The notes under the pieces are model-generated. The model was not told the DNA's origin, ran no database searches, and saw only the letters and a list, made by a program, of their open reading frames with translations. This document shows, in pieces, positions 1-9,567 of a DNA stretch of 35,054 bases. The translations under genes were made by a program, and so were the position numbers. Each line of letters begins with the position of its first letter. The first letter of the stretch is position 1. Origin of the DNA: Candidatus Omnitrophica bacterium CG11_big_fil_rev_8_21_14_0_20_41_12 (GTDB lineage Bacteria; Omnitrophota; Gorgyraeia; Gygaellales; Profunditerraquicolaceae); NCBI GenBank assembly GCA_002796135.1, contig PCWB01000035.1, positions 1-35,054 of the forward strand, given 5' to 3'.

Positions 1-14
1 CGAGAGGCCTGCTC

Positions 15-239
15 TCATCTTTCGCACAGCACCATACTTGAAAGGTCAAACCTCCTTTCCGTGTATGTTCGTGGCACACAATCTTCCGGAAACCTGTCAA
101 TATTGCGTCTTACTTGACGAGTTAGCTGGCTAGTATCAACTTCATATAGTTTAGCAATATCCCTATCCAGCATCACCCTCTTACCACGTATTAACAGAAT
201 CTTTGCGGCAATTACCTCAACTGAAATAACATTAGACAT
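15..239 (-). CDS. ORF6N-domain protein, short and probably decayed
   Basis: A 74-residue protein whose first 45 residues match the ORF6N domain, a DNA-binding-type domain usual in phage antirepressor-like and mobile-element proteins: the [21 protein letters not shown] stretch is typical, followed by a region with [10 protein letters not shown]. After RFPED the family normally continues through a QLT/E-rich stretch to a P-x-Y/F-TE...LSS.VL..ER block. Here the protein jumps straight to a version of that later block (YTE...LSSMVLCER) and stops, which suggests an internal deletion and then a frameshift. The start chosen is the ATG at 239, which has AAGGAGGG five bases upstream; an in-frame ATG at 290 has no such site. 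It lies at the AT-rich window edge and no partner gene is visible. Confidence 0.6.
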   Translation of the reverse strand: MSNVISVEVIAAKILLIRGKRVMLDRDIAKLYEVDTSQLTRQVRRNIDRFPEDCVPRTYTERRFDLSSMVLCER

Positions 240-356
240 CTTACCCTCCTTATACTTATAACAGACGTATAGGAGAACAAAATCTAACATAAAATTTTAT
301 CACTTATCAAAGTTACGGTTCTGCTATCCATATTTATACATAAGCTGCCCGCTAAT

Positions 357-387
357 AAAAAAGACTGAACAGCCAAGTCCAGTCTTT
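357..387 (-). terminator. rho-independent terminator
   Basis: An 8-bp perfect stem (AAAGACTG with CAGTCTTT, loop of 12) is followed on the minus strand by six T residues and TATT-type sequence. It lies about 90 bases after the stop of the small membrane protein gene at 475-846 and so probably ends that transcript before the ORF6N remnant. The plus-strand side has no T run. Confidence 0.65.
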
Positions 388-474
388 GTAAAAACAAATA
401 GTACAAAATTATTAAGCGTAATATCCTATAAAACAGTTACTATTTTAAAATAAGGTGCATATTCTACTTTATTA

Positions 475-846
475 TTATCTTCCCTGAATAAATACTCGAT
501 AAAATGAAATTGTACCGAACACAATCGATAATACACCAGAGGTAACGAGACAAAAGTCCATCCACCGCGAAGCACGCTCACGTCCAAACATATCCCCTTC
601 TATTATTTTCCCCTTAAATACTTTATAATATATTATGAAACTAATGCTTCCAAAAATTGAGAATGGAAGGATAAATAACCCCAAAAGAAAATTAACTTTT
701 TTACTAAAATACAACACTCCTTCAGAAAACTTAATCCTCCCCATGAAATTAGCAATAACTCTTAGAGAGGAATTAGGATGTTCTATGAGGTGGTCATAAA
801 GAACCAACGATAAAACTATTGATAAAAAACAGGAGATTATTAGCAT
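475..846 (-). CDS. small membrane protein of unknown function
   Basis: A 123-residue protein that I do not recognise. Three hydrophobic segments are visible: about residues 2-17, 50-74 and 97-118. They are separated by a charged loop containing the ERASRW stretch, so it is probably an inner-membrane protein with three helices. The ATG at 846 sits directly behind a GGGGAAAGG purine run, which is rather close for a ribosome binding site. The gene is AT-rich, like its neighbours at this edge, and unlike the conserved block further right. It has a terminator downstream (357-387) and about 90 bases of untranslated sequence upstream. No function can be assigned. Confidence 0.5.
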   Translation of the reverse strand: MLIISCFLSIVLSLVLYDHLIEHPNSSLRVIANFMGRIKFSEGVLYFSKKVNFLLGLFILPFSIFGSISFIIYYKVFKGKIIEGDMFGRERASRWMDFCLVTSGVLSIVFGTISFYRVFIQGR

Positions 847-936
847 CCTTTCCCCAATACTTCCAGCAACCGTTTTTAAAATATCGTGCCGTTACTTAAA
901 CTGCTCCTTTACTCATGGGACGACGAGATAATAAAT

Positions 937-1290
937 TTAACCGTTTACTTTCTTCAACTTAGCAAGAAAACGCCATGAAAGATAACCTGTTAGGAATATA
1001 ATAGTCGCCATAGGTAAACCAGAATTCCAAGGATTAAGAATAATATTAAAATATTGAAAAATATAAAAAATCGTTAAAAAGGTTACAAGGGATGCAATGG
1101 CAATTACTAATACAATTTTAAAACAACTACTAAGAGTTAAATTTAGCTCTTCTCCACAGCTTATACAAATAAAAATAAACTCGTTTGGTAATGCAAAAAG
1201 ATTTCTCCAAAATAAAAATGGTTCCTTAAAATAGTTTATTATTTGGTAAAAATAAGGGATTTCTTTGTTGCACGATGGACATTTAGCCAT
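937..1290 (-). CDS. zinc-ribbon membrane protein
   Basis: A 117-residue protein with a CPSC pair at residues 4-7 and a CISC pair at 42-45, which together look like a zinc ribbon with a long knuckle spacing. Two hydrophobic helices follow, at about 58-80 and 90-108. The arrangement resembles the small cxxc_20_cxxc type of bacterial membrane proteins, whose role is not known. The ATG at 1290 has a strong AGGAGG six bases upstream. The gene is AT-rich and stands alone, ninety bases before the other small membrane protein gene on the same strand. That it binds zinc is an inference from the cysteine pairs only. Confidence 0.6.
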   Translation of the reverse strand: MAKCPSCNKEIPYFYQIINYFKEPFLFWRNLFALPNEFIFICISCGEELNLTLSSCFKIVLVIAIASLVTFLTIFYIFQYFNIILNPWNSGLPMATIIFLTGYLSWRFLAKLKKVNG

Positions 1291-1411
1291 ACTTTCCTCC
1301 TATCTCTTCGTCCTTATTCACTTTTCCCAGAACCATAGAAGCAAACTACTTAATAATATTTTATCACAAATCCCCGAATTTTAAACATTCATATGTTTTC
1401 GTTTTAAAAAC
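1291..1411. other. AT-rich intergenic stretch without a gene
   Basis: This is the first part of the 390-base gap between the divergent zinc-ribbon gene and the helicase. On the minus strand it must hold the promoter of the zinc-ribbon gene; a TGATAAAAT sequence near 1360 could serve as an extended -10 box, but no convincing -35 box is visible. The remainder of the gap is taken up by the two repeats and the promoter listed separately. Confidence 0.4.
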
Positions 1412-1452
1412 TAAGGGACAGCCCCTCGCTTCGCTCGGGATCCGTCCCCTTA
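1412..1452. repeat. imperfect hairpin, TAAGGGAC / GTCCCCTTA
   Basis: An outer stem TAAGGGAC (1412-1419) pairs with GTCCCCTTA (1444-1452) with one bulged C. The inside holds a GC-rich CTCGCTTCGCTCGGG core. No T run follows on either strand, so it is not a normal terminator. The GGGGACG...GTCCC pattern resembles the hairpin at 22520-22544, which suggests a dispersed family. Confidence 0.5.
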
Positions 1453-1456
1453 TTAG

Positions 1457-1630
1457 CGGCTGGCTTGGCTGTGTTTTCGAGGGACGTGTCGGCAAGGAGC
1501 GGGCACGGCTCACCCGCTATTAATACTAGCGAGAGCGACGCCAGCCGACCTCCGGAGCAAAACGGAGGACGCAGTTTTGCCACGCAGGGGCAAACCAGCG
1601 TTCCCGAGAAAATACAGACAAGACAGACGC
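1457..1630 (+). repeat. diverged long-form intergenic repeat
   Basis: A structured GC-rich stretch just before the helicase. An 8-bp perfect inverted repeat, CGGCTGGC (1457-1464) with GCCAGCCG (1540-1547), encloses its first half, and CCTCCG/CGGAGG forms a smaller hairpin after it. It shares with the element at 21461-21620, in the same order: GGCTTGG, the 12-mer GAGCGGGCACGG (1497-1508), a CTAT(A/T)AA block, an 18-of-22 match around GCCACGC.GGGGC, and GACAAGAC near the end. It is open in frame with the helicase, so a long start at 1465 would wrongly translate it. Confidence 0.6.
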
Positions 1631-1645
1631 TAAAATATTATTATA

Positions 1646-1673
1646 TTGCGGTTGGCGGAATTTCGCTTATAAT
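1646..1673 (+). promoter_or_regulatory. sigma70-type promoter of the helicase gene
   Basis: TTGCGG (1646-1651), a 16-base spacer and a perfect TATAAT (1668-1673). The expected transcription start is at about 1680-1681, which is the start codon itself, so the mRNA would be leaderless; indeed no ribosome binding site precedes the ATG at 1681. The spacer (TTGGCG...TTT.GCT) nearly repeats that of the promoter at 31605-31632. Confidence 0.6.
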
Positions 1674-1680
1674 AGAAATA

Positions 1681-3561
1681 ATGATTTACGATCGTTTCCA
1701 GCAAGAGGCAATTGACCATATCAATAGCGGCCACTCGGTAATTGTTTCGGCCCCCACCGGCGCCGGAAAAACTGCGATTGCCGAACACATCATTAACGAA
1801 GCTATCCGCACCAATCTAGGAGTCATCTACACTGCTCCGATCAAGGCTCTATCCAACCAGAAATTCCGTGACTTTCAAGGACAATTTAATGATAATATCG
1901 GAATTCTTACTGGCGACGTTTCCATTAATCCGCATGCTCCGATTTTAATCATGACTACCGAGATCTTCCGTAACAAATTATTAGATGAGCCGCAGAGCCT
2001 GGATAAGTATTCATGGATCATCTTTGATGAGATCCATTACATTGATAACCCCGAGCGCGGGACGGTATGGGAAGAATCACTGATCTTTTTGCCCAAGCAT
2101 ATGCATCTCTTAGGGCTATCAGCAACTATTCCTAATATCGAACAATTTGCTAAATGGATCGAATCTATTCATGACAAAACCGTAAAGGTAGTCATCGAAG
2201 ATAACCGCCCGGTTCCTCTGCATTTTCTTTTTCAATGCCAAAATGAGATCGTCAATAAGATAGAGCACCTTCGGCGCATACGCTCAAGTAAACCCAACCG
2301 CCTAAGTACGCTGATCGATTATCTACGTAATAATGACGGGCTACCGGCAATTTATTTTGTCTTTTCCCGCAAGCGCGCCGAAGAGCTTGCTCACGACCTT
2401 TATGGATTCAAATTTCTGGATGCCAAAGAATCCCGCGCCATCACTCAATTATATGAAGATCTTCTGGAAAGATTTAATTTAAAAAATGAACAATCTGCCC
2501 AAATTCTCTATCCTCTGGTGCAGCGCGGTATTGCTTATCATCACGCCGGGATGCTTCCGACATTAAAAGAGGTAATTGAGCGGCTTTTTACCAGCCGCCT
2601 GCTAAAAGTCATTTTTACCACCGAAACATTTGCCTTAGGCATAAACATGCCCAGCCGCTCGGTAATGTTCGACGGATTGCGTAAATTTTACGGCACTTAT
2701 GTACGCAATTTAAAAACTCGCGATTTTTATCAGATGGCCGGACGCGCCGGAAGGCGGGGTATAGATAAAGAAGGATTTGTTTACACACGGGTTAACTCCC
2801 AAAGAATGACCTTTGATGAAGTTCGCCGGATTATTTACGGCAAACCCGAAGAGGTGAAAAGCCAGTTTAATACATCTTATGCCACCCTCCTTAATCTCTA
2901 TGAAAAATACCAGGAGGATCTATTTAAAATCTATCCCCTCTCTCTGCATTATTATCAGTCGCGTAAAAATGAACAGAAACAAGCATTAAATCTTTTAGAT
3001 GCGAAACTAAGGCTGCTTAAAGATTCAGGCTATATTCACGACAATAAACTTACGGAAAAAGGAAAATTCGCTAAAACAATTTACGGTTATGAATTAGTTT
3101 TGGCAGAACTATACGAACAGAATATCCTTGAGCAGCTGGATGAATTCGGATTAGGGGTAATCGCTGCGGCAATTGTCTTTGATCCGCGCAAAAACCAGTG
3201 CATGCCGTTATCCGTATCAAAATCAAGCCGCGCGATCAAAAGAACCTGCGAAGAAATTTATGATGCGGTCAAAGTTAAAGAACGCCGCTATAAAATTTAC
3301 CCTTTTAGCAAGCTTCCTTATTTTCATTTATGCTCTGCTATGGAAGCCTGGCTGCGCGGAACAAACTTTGATAAAACTTTAGAGATGACTGATTGCGACG
3401 AAGGTGAAGTGGTAAGATATTTCCGGATGAGCGTGCAGGTTTTAAGGGAAATCTCCCAGGCCCCGGTTGCCTCTTATTTGTTGAAAGACAAGATCAAAGA
3501 AACCATCCGCGTAATTAACCGCGATATTGTCGACGCTGAGAAACAGCTGCGCGAAAGCTAA
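1681..3561 (+). CDS. Ski2/Mtr4-like DEVH-box helicase
   Basis: A 626-residue superfamily 2 helicase of the Ski2/Mtr4/HelY type (COG4581-like), an ATP-driven RNA or DNA unwinding enzyme in the cytoplasm. Visible motifs: Walker A APTGAGKT (24-31), DEIH (116-119), LSAT (146-149), and further on [20 protein letters not shown] and [10 protein letters not shown] (motifs V and VI). The C-terminal part, after about residue 400, is the helical region that follows the helicase core in this family. The frame is open back to an ATG at 1465, but those 72 residues are low-complexity translation of a repeat, and the helicase fold begins at [11 protein letters not shown]. The start at 1681 is therefore preferred; it is probably leaderless. 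The gene converges on the macro-Nudix gene and overlaps its end by 4 bases. Confidence 0.88.
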   Translation: MIYDRFQQEAIDHINSGHSVIVSAPTGAGKTAIAEHIINEAIRTNLGVIYTAPIKALSNQKFRDFQGQFNDNIGILTGDVSINPHAPILIMTTEIFRNKLLDEPQSLDKYSWIIFDEIHYIDNPERGTVWEESLIFLPKHMHLLGLSATIPNIEQFAKWIESIHDKTVKVVIEDNRPVPLHFLFQCQNEIVNKIEHLRRIRSSKPNRLSTLIDYLRNNDGLPAIYFVFSRKRAEELAHDLYGFKFLDAKESRAITQLYEDLLERFNLKNEQSAQILYPLVQRGIAYHHAGMLPTLKEVIERLFTSRLLKVIFTTETFALGINMPSRSVMFDGLRKFYGTYVRNLKTRDFYQMAGRAGRRGIDKEGFVYTRVNSQRMTFDEVRRIIYGKPEEVKSQFNTSYATLLNLYEKYQEDLFKIYPLSLHYYQSRKNEQKQALNLLDAKLRLLKDSGYIHDNKLTEKGKFAKTIYGYELVLAELYEQNILEQLDEFGLGVIAAAIVFDPRKNQCMPLSVSKSSRAIKRTCEEIYDAVKVKERRYKIYPFSKLPYFHLCSAMEAWLRGTNFDKTLEMTDCDEGEVVRYFRMSVQVLREISQAPVASYLLKDKIKETIRVINRDIVDAEKQLRES

Positions 3562-4493
3562 TCCTTCTTTGTTTTGAGATAGTCTTCGAGAATCTTCTTG
3601 TGGTCAAAAGCAAAATCGATATTCTTAATTTCGCTTAATTTAACGACTTTTAAGCCGGCGGCATCATCGCCTGCTTTAGGAGTTCCTTTAGCCTTAGCAA
3701 TAAATACCGTGCCCACAGTATGAAATCTTGGATCACGTGCAGGATCAGAATAGGTATGAAATTGCTTAATTTCAGTCAAATCTAAATTAGTCTCTTCCTT
3801 GGCTTCTCTAGTTACCGCATCTTCCAGACTTTCACCATAATCCACAAAACCTCCTGGCAGTGCCCAGCCAAAAGGCGGATTACTGCGTTGAATAACTACA
3901 ATTCCTTCGGACAGTTCAATAATCGCATCCACTGTAACATAAGGGCCGTTAGATAATTTAGTTGTCACATATTCCAAATACCCTAATACTCCTTGATTAA
4001 AAACAGTGGACGCCTTTTCATCCGTTACACAAAAAATTATTTCTTTAAGCGGCGTCTCCCCTTGGCGTATGTGCCTTAAAGCTTCCTGAGCCATAATCTT
4101 AGCTGAAGCCAATAAAGGGAAACCTCCGGTGCCACAACCTAAGGCCGGAAAAACAATGGAGCTGATTTTTAATTTTCTGGCTAAATCCAGCGAGTTTCTG
4201 CAGGAATTACGGATTTTAATCTCATCAGTTTTAAAATCCATACTCATCGTAGCAGTATGAATTACATATTTTGCTGACAATTTTCCTGCGCCGGTTTCAA
4301 CCGCCTGGCCGACTTCAATCGGACCTTTTCCTATTGCCTCATCTTCAATCTCCTGGCCGCCTTTTCTTTTAATTGCTCCGGCAACTCCGCCACCCATTAC
4401 TAATTTATTATTGGCAGCATTCACAATCGCATCAGCATTTATTACGGTGATATCCCCGACAACCACTTTAATTTCCGTATTTTTAATTTTCAT
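3558..4493 (-). CDS. macro domain-Nudix hydrolase fusion protein
   Basis: A 311-residue fusion of two ADP-ribose-handling domains. Residues 1-175 are a macro domain of the ADP-ribose/O-acetyl-ADP-ribose type: GDIT (13-16), NAAN (25-28), GGGVAGAI (34-41) and GCGTGGFP (119-126). Residues 183-311 are a Nudix hydrolase with the box starting at G215: GFVDYGE, then REAKEET (229-235). Only the usual glycine near the box end is replaced, by N236. The domain pair suggests that ADP-ribose or an ADP-ribosyl product is released by the first domain and cleaved to AMP and ribose phosphate by the second; this is inference from the families. It is the last gene of the long minus-strand run, 9 bases after the spermidine-synthase-like gene. 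Confidence 0.88.
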   Translation of the reverse strand: MKIKNTEIKVVVGDITVINADAIVNAANNKLVMGGGVAGAIKRKGGQEIEDEAIGKGPIEVGQAVETGAGKLSAKYVIHTATMSMDFKTDEIKIRNSCRNSLDLARKLKISSIVFPALGCGTGGFPLLASAKIMAQEALRHIRQGETPLKEIIFCVTDEKASTVFNQGVLGYLEYVTTKLSNGPYVTVDAIIELSEGIVVIQRSNPPFGWALPGGFVDYGESLEDAVTREAKEETNLDLTEIKQFHTYSDPARDPRFHTVGTVFIAKAKGTPKAGDDAAGLKVVKLSEIKNIDFAFDHKKILEDYLKTKKD

Positions 4494-4502
4494 AATCTAA
4501 TC

Positions 4503-6701
4503 TTACCAATAAAATGGCCTAAAATTTTTAATTGACCAAAGCAGATTATCCAGCCTCAAGATCGAAAGCATATCCGAATATTTATCAGTCCAGGGCCGCC
4601 CAAGCTTACCCAATCCAGGATCATATTGGGTCCATTTCAGCTTCCCGGTTAATTTATTAAAAGCTTTAATATCCCAGCTCAAAGCAAACCAGCTTGAAGC
4701 AAAAAGATCCTCATCTTTTCCGGCTTTATTATTCTTAAAACATCCGTAGGCATCCAGGTAATTGGCGTTGCTGAATAAAACAGGGATAAAATCAAGATAG
4801 CGGTTTGAAATATGAAATAAGATTATTCCTGCATTCTTTAAATGCTTCCGGTATTCTCTAATAGCATCGGTAGTTAAAAGATGCACAGGGATAGAATCTC
4901 CATTAAAAGCATCGACAACCAAAATATCATATTTATTGCTTTCTGTTTCCTTAATCCTAATCCTGGCATCCCCGAAAATATAACTTATTTTGCCTTTTGA
5001 ATTTTTAAGATAGCTAAATAAATTTTTCGCGATAAAATATGCATCCGGATCAATCTCAAAATAATCTATATTTTGATCGGCTTTAGCATAGGCAGTCAAG
5101 CTGCCCGTACCTAAACCTATCAAACCGATATTTTTTAAACTTATTTCCGGCGGTCCTAATAATTCTCCAACAGGGGTAAGCTTATGGTAATAACTAAGCG
5201 GCTGCCTCTCTCTATCTTTATCTCTAAATTGAACTCCGTGAATAGTTGTTCCATTCATCAAAACATATTTGTCTTTATCCTTATAAACTTTATATATGCC
5301 ATAATAATTACGATGTTTATAAACATAGTTGCTGTGGCTCCATTCTGAATCAATAGCAGGCGCTATGATTAATACCGCTAAAACACTGCTTAGCAATGCG
5401 CGCGGATAACTGATCAGGCGAGAATAGCAGATTTTAGAGCTAAGGAGTATGATGATCATCCCGAATAAATTATAATACGGGAAAAATACCGGCCAAAACA
5501 TCAGCATTATACAAATATAAGAGATAAAAAATATGTTAACTGTCCCGAGTCTCTGCGGTTTACTTCCGATGACTAAAGCCAGCGCCAGAACAGCCAGGCC
5601 CAAAAGGTATTCCAAGACTAAAGCCGAAACAAGCGGCATTACCCAGGTAGTCAGAACTCCTCCGATAAATCCTCCTAAGCCTATAATTAAATAAAATAAA
5701 GGTAGGCTATCCGGGTTAGCCGGTTTAGATTTATATAAATTGTGCTGGCAAAACATACAAAGATGAAACAAAAATAAGCAGGTGAGAACTAACTCCAGAA
5801 TAAACGGCAATGCCCTCGTTGAGGCTATGAAAAATAAAACTACGCTCCAGGCAAAGGTCAAATAAAATTTATTCGTAATCCATAACGGCACCCAGGGCTT
5901 ACGTTTAAAATTTAAAACAAAGGATAGCAAATAAATACATAAAGGTACCACCCATAACAGCGGGATCGGGGCGATCTCATAGGTAATAATATTAGTCACG
6001 GAAAGGAACATAATCACTCCGGCAGCGCTAAAAAGAAACCAGTGTAAGCAATCTACCCGGGAGATCTCTCCCATGCTCCAAATCTTACCAAGCTTATTTT
6101 CACGAATAATCTTAATCGAAAATACCGCATAAATAATCAATCCCAAAAGTAAAAAATACGTCACTCTCCATAATAAAAGCTGGATATCCAATCCAAGGAA
6201 TAATTCGAATAAGAACGGATAGCTGATTAGGGCGGCAAAAGAACCCAGGTTAGATACAGCATAAAGTGTATAAGGATTGATCTTCTCAGCTAGATCCGAA
6301 TCCGCCAGCCAGGCCTGTAATATTACGGCAACCGTGGATAAAACAAAGAAAACCGGCCCGATCGTGCGGATAAGATGCCAAAAGACATTTAAAACAAGCG
6401 GTATATTTAAATTAACAAAACTGATCACCGGAAGACTCTTTCCGGGGAAGCATAATAACGGCAACAAAAACAAGCCCAGATAATACGGCAAAAAAACTTT
6501 GATTCCAATTTTCCTTAAGATAGCATAGGCAAAAAAATAGCCTAAAAATAATACTGCCTGAAAAAATACAACGCAAGATCCCCAGACCAAATAACTACCT
6601 CCAAAATTAGGAAGCAGTGTTTTGGATATAATCAGCTCAACCTGAAATAGAAGAAACGCAGCCAGGAAAGTTATAAGATTTAATACCGATATTTTTCTCA
6701 T
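4503..6701 (-). CDS. membrane protein with spermidine-synthase-like domain
   Basis: A 732-residue protein. About residues 5-450 hold a large set of hydrophobic helices (more than ten), and 460-732 a cytoplasmic methyltransferase-fold domain of the spermidine synthase type. In that domain IGLGTGSLTAYA (528-538) is the nucleotide-binding glycine loop, YFEIDP (547-552) carries the acidic residue, and GDARI (577-581) and VVDAFNGDSIP (595-605) complete the pocket. Such proteins are usually annotated as fused MFS/spermidine synthase; their substrate is unknown, and the usual polyamine genes are not nearby. It follows yjbQ after 3 bases and precedes the macro-Nudix gene by 9, so all three are likely on one transcript. 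Confidence 0.85.
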   Translation of the reverse strand: MRKISVLNLITFLAAFLLFQVELIISKTLLPNFGGSYLVWGSCVVFFQAVLFLGYFFAYAILRKIGIKVFLPYYLGLFLLPLLCFPGKSLPVISFVNLNIPLVLNVFWHLIRTIGPVFFVLSTVAVILQAWLADSDLAEKINPYTLYAVSNLGSFAALISYPFLFELFLGLDIQLLLWRVTYFLLLGLIIYAVFSIKIIRENKLGKIWSMGEISRVDCLHWFLFSAAGVIMFLSVTNIITYEIAPIPLLWVVPLCIYLLSFVLNFKRKPWVPLWITNKFYLTFAWSVVLFFIASTRALPFILELVLTCLFLFHLCMFCQHNLYKSKPANPDSLPLFYLIIGLGGFIGGVLTTWVMPLVSALVLEYLLGLAVLALALVIGSKPQRLGTVNIFFISYICIMLMFWPVFFPYYNLFGMIIILLSSKICYSRLISYPRALLSSVLAVLIIAPAIDSEWSHSNYVYKHRNYYGIYKVYKDKDKYVLMNGTTIHGVQFRDKDRERQPLSYYHKLTPVGELLGPPEISLKNIGLIGLGTGSLTAYAKADQNIDYFEIDPDAYFIAKNLFSYLKNSKGKISYIFGDARIRIKETESNKYDILVVDAFNGDSIPVHLLTTDAIREYRKHLKNAGIILFHISNRYLDFIPVLFSNANYLDAYGCFKNNKAGKDEDLFASSWFALSWDIKAFNKLTGKLKWTQYDPGLGKLGRPWTDKYSDMLSILRLDNLLWSIKNFRPFYW

Positions 6702-6704
6702 TGA

Positions 6705-7121
6705 TTATTCGCCGATTATTTTCACTAGGACGCGCTTCCTTCTTTGGCCGTCAAATTCACCGTAGAAGATCTGCTCCCATGGCCCCAAGTGAAATTTTCC
6801 TGCGGTTACTGCCACCACTACCTCCCTGCCCATAATCGTGCGCTTCAGGTGCGCATCCGCGTTATCTTCTCCGGTAAGATTATGCTGGTATTTATCTTTA
6901 CCGAACGGAGCCAGTTTTTCAAGCCAAACTGAAAAATCTTTATGTAAGCCGCTTTCATCATCATTGATAAAAATGCTGGCGGTAATATGCATAGTATTTA
7001 CCAGGCATAACCCTTCTTTAATCGTGCTTTTAGCTAATACTTCTTCTACCTGATCGGTAATATTAATAAACTCCTGGCGGTTCTTAGTGTTAAAAAATAA
7101 TTCCTGGGTATGAACTTTCAT
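6705..7121 (-). CDS. yjbQ: YjbQ family protein (UPF0047)
   Basis: A 138-residue member of the YjbQ/UPF0047 family, a full-length single domain. Family members can show weak thiamine-phosphate-synthase side activity, but their true role is not settled. Conserved features are visible: [13 protein letters not shown] (44-56), [14 protein letters not shown] (80-93) and [15 protein letters not shown] (111-125). Histidines 45, 80, 91 and 111 and acidic residues E56, D87 and E122 are the likely metal and active-site set. It begins 10 bases after the AsmA-like gene and ends 3 bases before the spermidine-synthase-like gene. Confidence 0.9.
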   Translation of the reverse strand: MKVHTQELFFNTKNRQEFINITDQVEEVLAKSTIKEGLCLVNTMHITASIFINDDESGLHKDFSVWLEKLAPFGKDKYQHNLTGEDNADAHLKRTIMGREVVVAVTAGKFHLGPWEQIFYGEFDGQRRKRVLVKIIGE

Positions 7122-7131
7122 TTTAAGCTCC

Positions 7132-9567
7132 TCATTGTTTCCCGAAAATTATATCGGTTAAACCCTTGATAATATTGGTTACCGCCGGTTTAAAATTATA
7201 TTTTGGCTCGCTAAGCGTACCGCTTAATTTAAATGTGCCGAATTTTCCTGATTGGCCGATAATCGCCGTAGTGATGTCCTTAAAAGTTCCGCTTACCGGA
7301 ACCATCTCACTTAAAATCTCCACATCTAAAGCCCCATCTAAAGAACCGTCAAAACCTATTTTTAACGGACCGGTAAAATTAGCGATCGTGCTTCTTAATT
7401 TTAAATTGTCCAGATAAACAAATTTATCTTTTATGATTAAATCAGAAGTACATTCGGAAAATTTAATATTACCCAGATCTTTGGTAAATAACATCTTACC
7501 TAATCCCTGAAGCAGGCTAAATTCCCACAGCTTTCCTTCGAGGATAGAAAAGTTTCCGGCTCCGCTGAGTTTATTTAAGTCGGTCGAATATCCATTAAGT
7601 TTAAGCTCACCGGATATGGTCCCGGAAATATCTTTATCCTTATGCGGAGTATCCAGTTTAAGTTTCTCTAATTTAATCCCATCGGCTTTTAACTCCAATT
7701 GATAGGGGAGATTTGCAGCATCAAGGTTCAAAGTAGCCGACCCCTGGACTGAACCATCATAAAAGGCAATTTTAATATCAGGCAGTTTGGCTATTCTCTG
7801 ATCAAGCAAAAAGCCCATGAATAAACTCTGCGCTCTTAAACCATAAAGAGAAAAATTAACGCTATTGATATTGGCGTGTAAATAACAATTCTTAAAATCC
7901 GACGGAGTGCCGCTTAAATTAAATTGTGCGTCAAGTTGGCCTGCCGGTTGCATTGATTTTAGCTGCGGGTACGGTTTATCCAATACTTTAATTAAGTTGC
8001 TCAGCTCCAGATTAAGAGTGCCGCTTAAATCAGCCTGTAAATTAGCAGGGTCAGTATTATCAAGATCGCCGCTGATTGAAAATTTTGAATCAAGGTATTT
8101 TCCGCTAAGCTGAGAGATTTTAATTTTTTTGCCTGCCAGCCCGAAATCCGCAGCTAACGACAACTCCTGTGAAAAAAGCTTTAACCTAATACTAGGTGCC
8201 TTAAAATCAGAAAATGTCCCGCTGCTTTGATAATCCTGCCCCTGATATTTAAATTCAGTGTCTTTCCAGCTAAACCCCTGCTGGCTGAAATTGACAGCCG
8301 CTGTAATATCTTCAATAGAATTATCCAACTTATCTAATTTCAAACTCGCCCCGGTTATATCCAGGTCTCCCTGTACTACCCAAATACCTTCTGTATCCGG
8401 ATTTGCTTTTATCGTTAGAGCCGCTTTACCCTGAGCCTGATTAATCAGATTAAAATTAAACTTTTCTTTGGCAATCGAGGGCAGGATACTTAAGTCCAAA
8501 TCAGTTATTATGTTTAATACCGGATTTTTAAAATCCTTGATCCCCACTTTAACTTCAAAAGGCACGCCTAATAACTGAGCCTTCAGGCCCTCTGCCACCA
8601 AGGAGCGCTGATTAAAAGAAAACTTTCCGTGAAGATTTTTAATTTCACCCAATAATTCTATGCCTGCAATATCTGCCTGCCAAATATTGCAGAAACCGTT
8701 AAAGGCGGACTTTTTAGTTTGCAGGTTATATTCAACCTCAACTTGCAGCGCGGAGTTTAATTTAACTTTTAATTTATCCTGCTCTAAGATCAGATCCTCG
8801 CCTTTGGCAATGATCTTAGCCTGCCATATCTGATCTTTAAGATTAATCTGAGCCTGTAAATCAATCAAACCCTTAACCAAATCACTTAGATTATAATAAG
8901 CGCTGAACTCCGTCGGAGGTAAATTTTTAATTGCAATATTTCCCAAAAATTGCCGGTTTAAAATTTGGTACTTCCCTGAGGCGCTGATAAAAACAGCGGG
9001 AACCAGCGGCATCTCCCCTTTGAAATTAAACTTTACGCTTGCCGGAAGACCTAGATGCAGATTAAGCTGGATATTTTTAATCTCTTTTTTAAATTTGGTT
9101 GCCAGCGTATCATCCTGAAAAACAATATTTCCCGATAAAACACTTATTTTAAGAACAGAAACACTGTAATCCTGTTTCTTGGCAGGCGAGCCGGCAGCAG
9201 GAAAAAGATCCTGTAAATTAAAACTCCCGTCTGTCCTTCGCTCCAAGAAGATATATGGGCTCTTGAGAGTTATCCCAGGGATAATTATTTGTTTCTTCAA
9301 AAACGGCCAGACAAACACAGAGCAGGTTGCCCGCCGTGTACTTAAGATTACGTTCTGAGTATCGGAAATAACTAAATCGGTCAAAATCAACCCTTTAAGC
9401 AAACTAAACTCCACAGATTTCAAGCTTACATCTTTACTGGTCTGTTGTTTTAAGGCTGAAATGATAAGTGATTTTATTTTTACGGGAAAGACAACTTTAT
9501 TCAAATAGATTATTCCGCCGGTAAGAATCAGAAACAAGATCAACGTAATGATAATGAATTTTTTCAT
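7132..9567 (-). CDS. AsmA-like envelope protein
   Basis: An 811-residue protein with one N-terminal membrane anchor (about 3-24) and a long, mostly beta-strand periplasmic region. It resembles the AsmA/DUF748 superfamily, whose members span the periplasm and are linked to lipid movement and outer-membrane upkeep. Supporting features: the anchor is followed by [15 protein letters not shown] and a repeated pattern of short amphipathic strands (for example SGNIVFQDD and [12 protein letters not shown]), and the C-terminal segment ends in the [15 protein letters not shown] motif usual for AsmA C-termini. The start overlaps the stop of cca by 4 bases (ATGA). Its presence supports a two-membrane envelope. 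The exact role cannot be told from sequence. Confidence 0.8.
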   Translation of the reverse strand: MKKFIIITLILFLILTGGIIYLNKVVFPVKIKSLIISALKQQTSKDVSLKSVEFSLLKGLILTDLVISDTQNVILSTRRATCSVFVWPFLKKQIIIPGITLKSPYIFLERRTDGSFNLQDLFPAAGSPAKKQDYSVSVLKISVLSGNIVFQDDTLATKFKKEIKNIQLNLHLGLPASVKFNFKGEMPLVPAVFISASGKYQILNRQFLGNIAIKNLPPTEFSAYYNLSDLVKGLIDLQAQINLKDQIWQAKIIAKGEDLILEQDKLKVKLNSALQVEVEYNLQTKKSAFNGFCNIWQADIAGIELLGEIKNLHGKFSFNQRSLVAEGLKAQLLGVPFEVKVGIKDFKNPVLNIITDLDLSILPSIAKEKFNFNLINQAQGKAALTIKANPDTEGIWVVQGDLDITGASLKLDKLDNSIEDITAAVNFSQQGFSWKDTEFKYQGQDYQSSGTFSDFKAPSIRLKLFSQELSLAADFGLAGKKIKISQLSGKYLDSKFSISGDLDNTDPANLQADLSGTLNLELSNLIKVLDKPYPQLKSMQPAGQLDAQFNLSGTPSDFKNCYLHANINSVNFSLYGLRAQSLFMGFLLDQRIAKLPDIKIAFYDGSVQGSATLNLDAANLPYQLELKADGIKLEKLKLDTPHKDKDISGTISGELKLNGYSTDLNKLSGAGNFSILEGKLWEFSLLQGLGKMLFTKDLGNIKFSECTSDLIIKDKFVYLDNLKLRSTIANFTGPLKIGFDGSLDGALDVEILSEMVPVSGTFKDITTAIIGQSGKFGTFKLSGTLSEPKYNFKPAVTNIIKGLTDIIFGKQ

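Noticed and set aside
1646-1673. Sigma54 promoter (GG...GC spacing) at the helicase, and the same at 31605-31632
   Set aside because: The distance between the GG and GC elements is one base short of the required spacing, while the TATAAT box is perfect.
1465-1680. 72-residue N-terminal extension of the helicase
   Set aside because: It is a low-complexity translation of a structured repeat, has no ribosome binding site, and lies upstream of a good promoter; the helicase fold starts at 1681.
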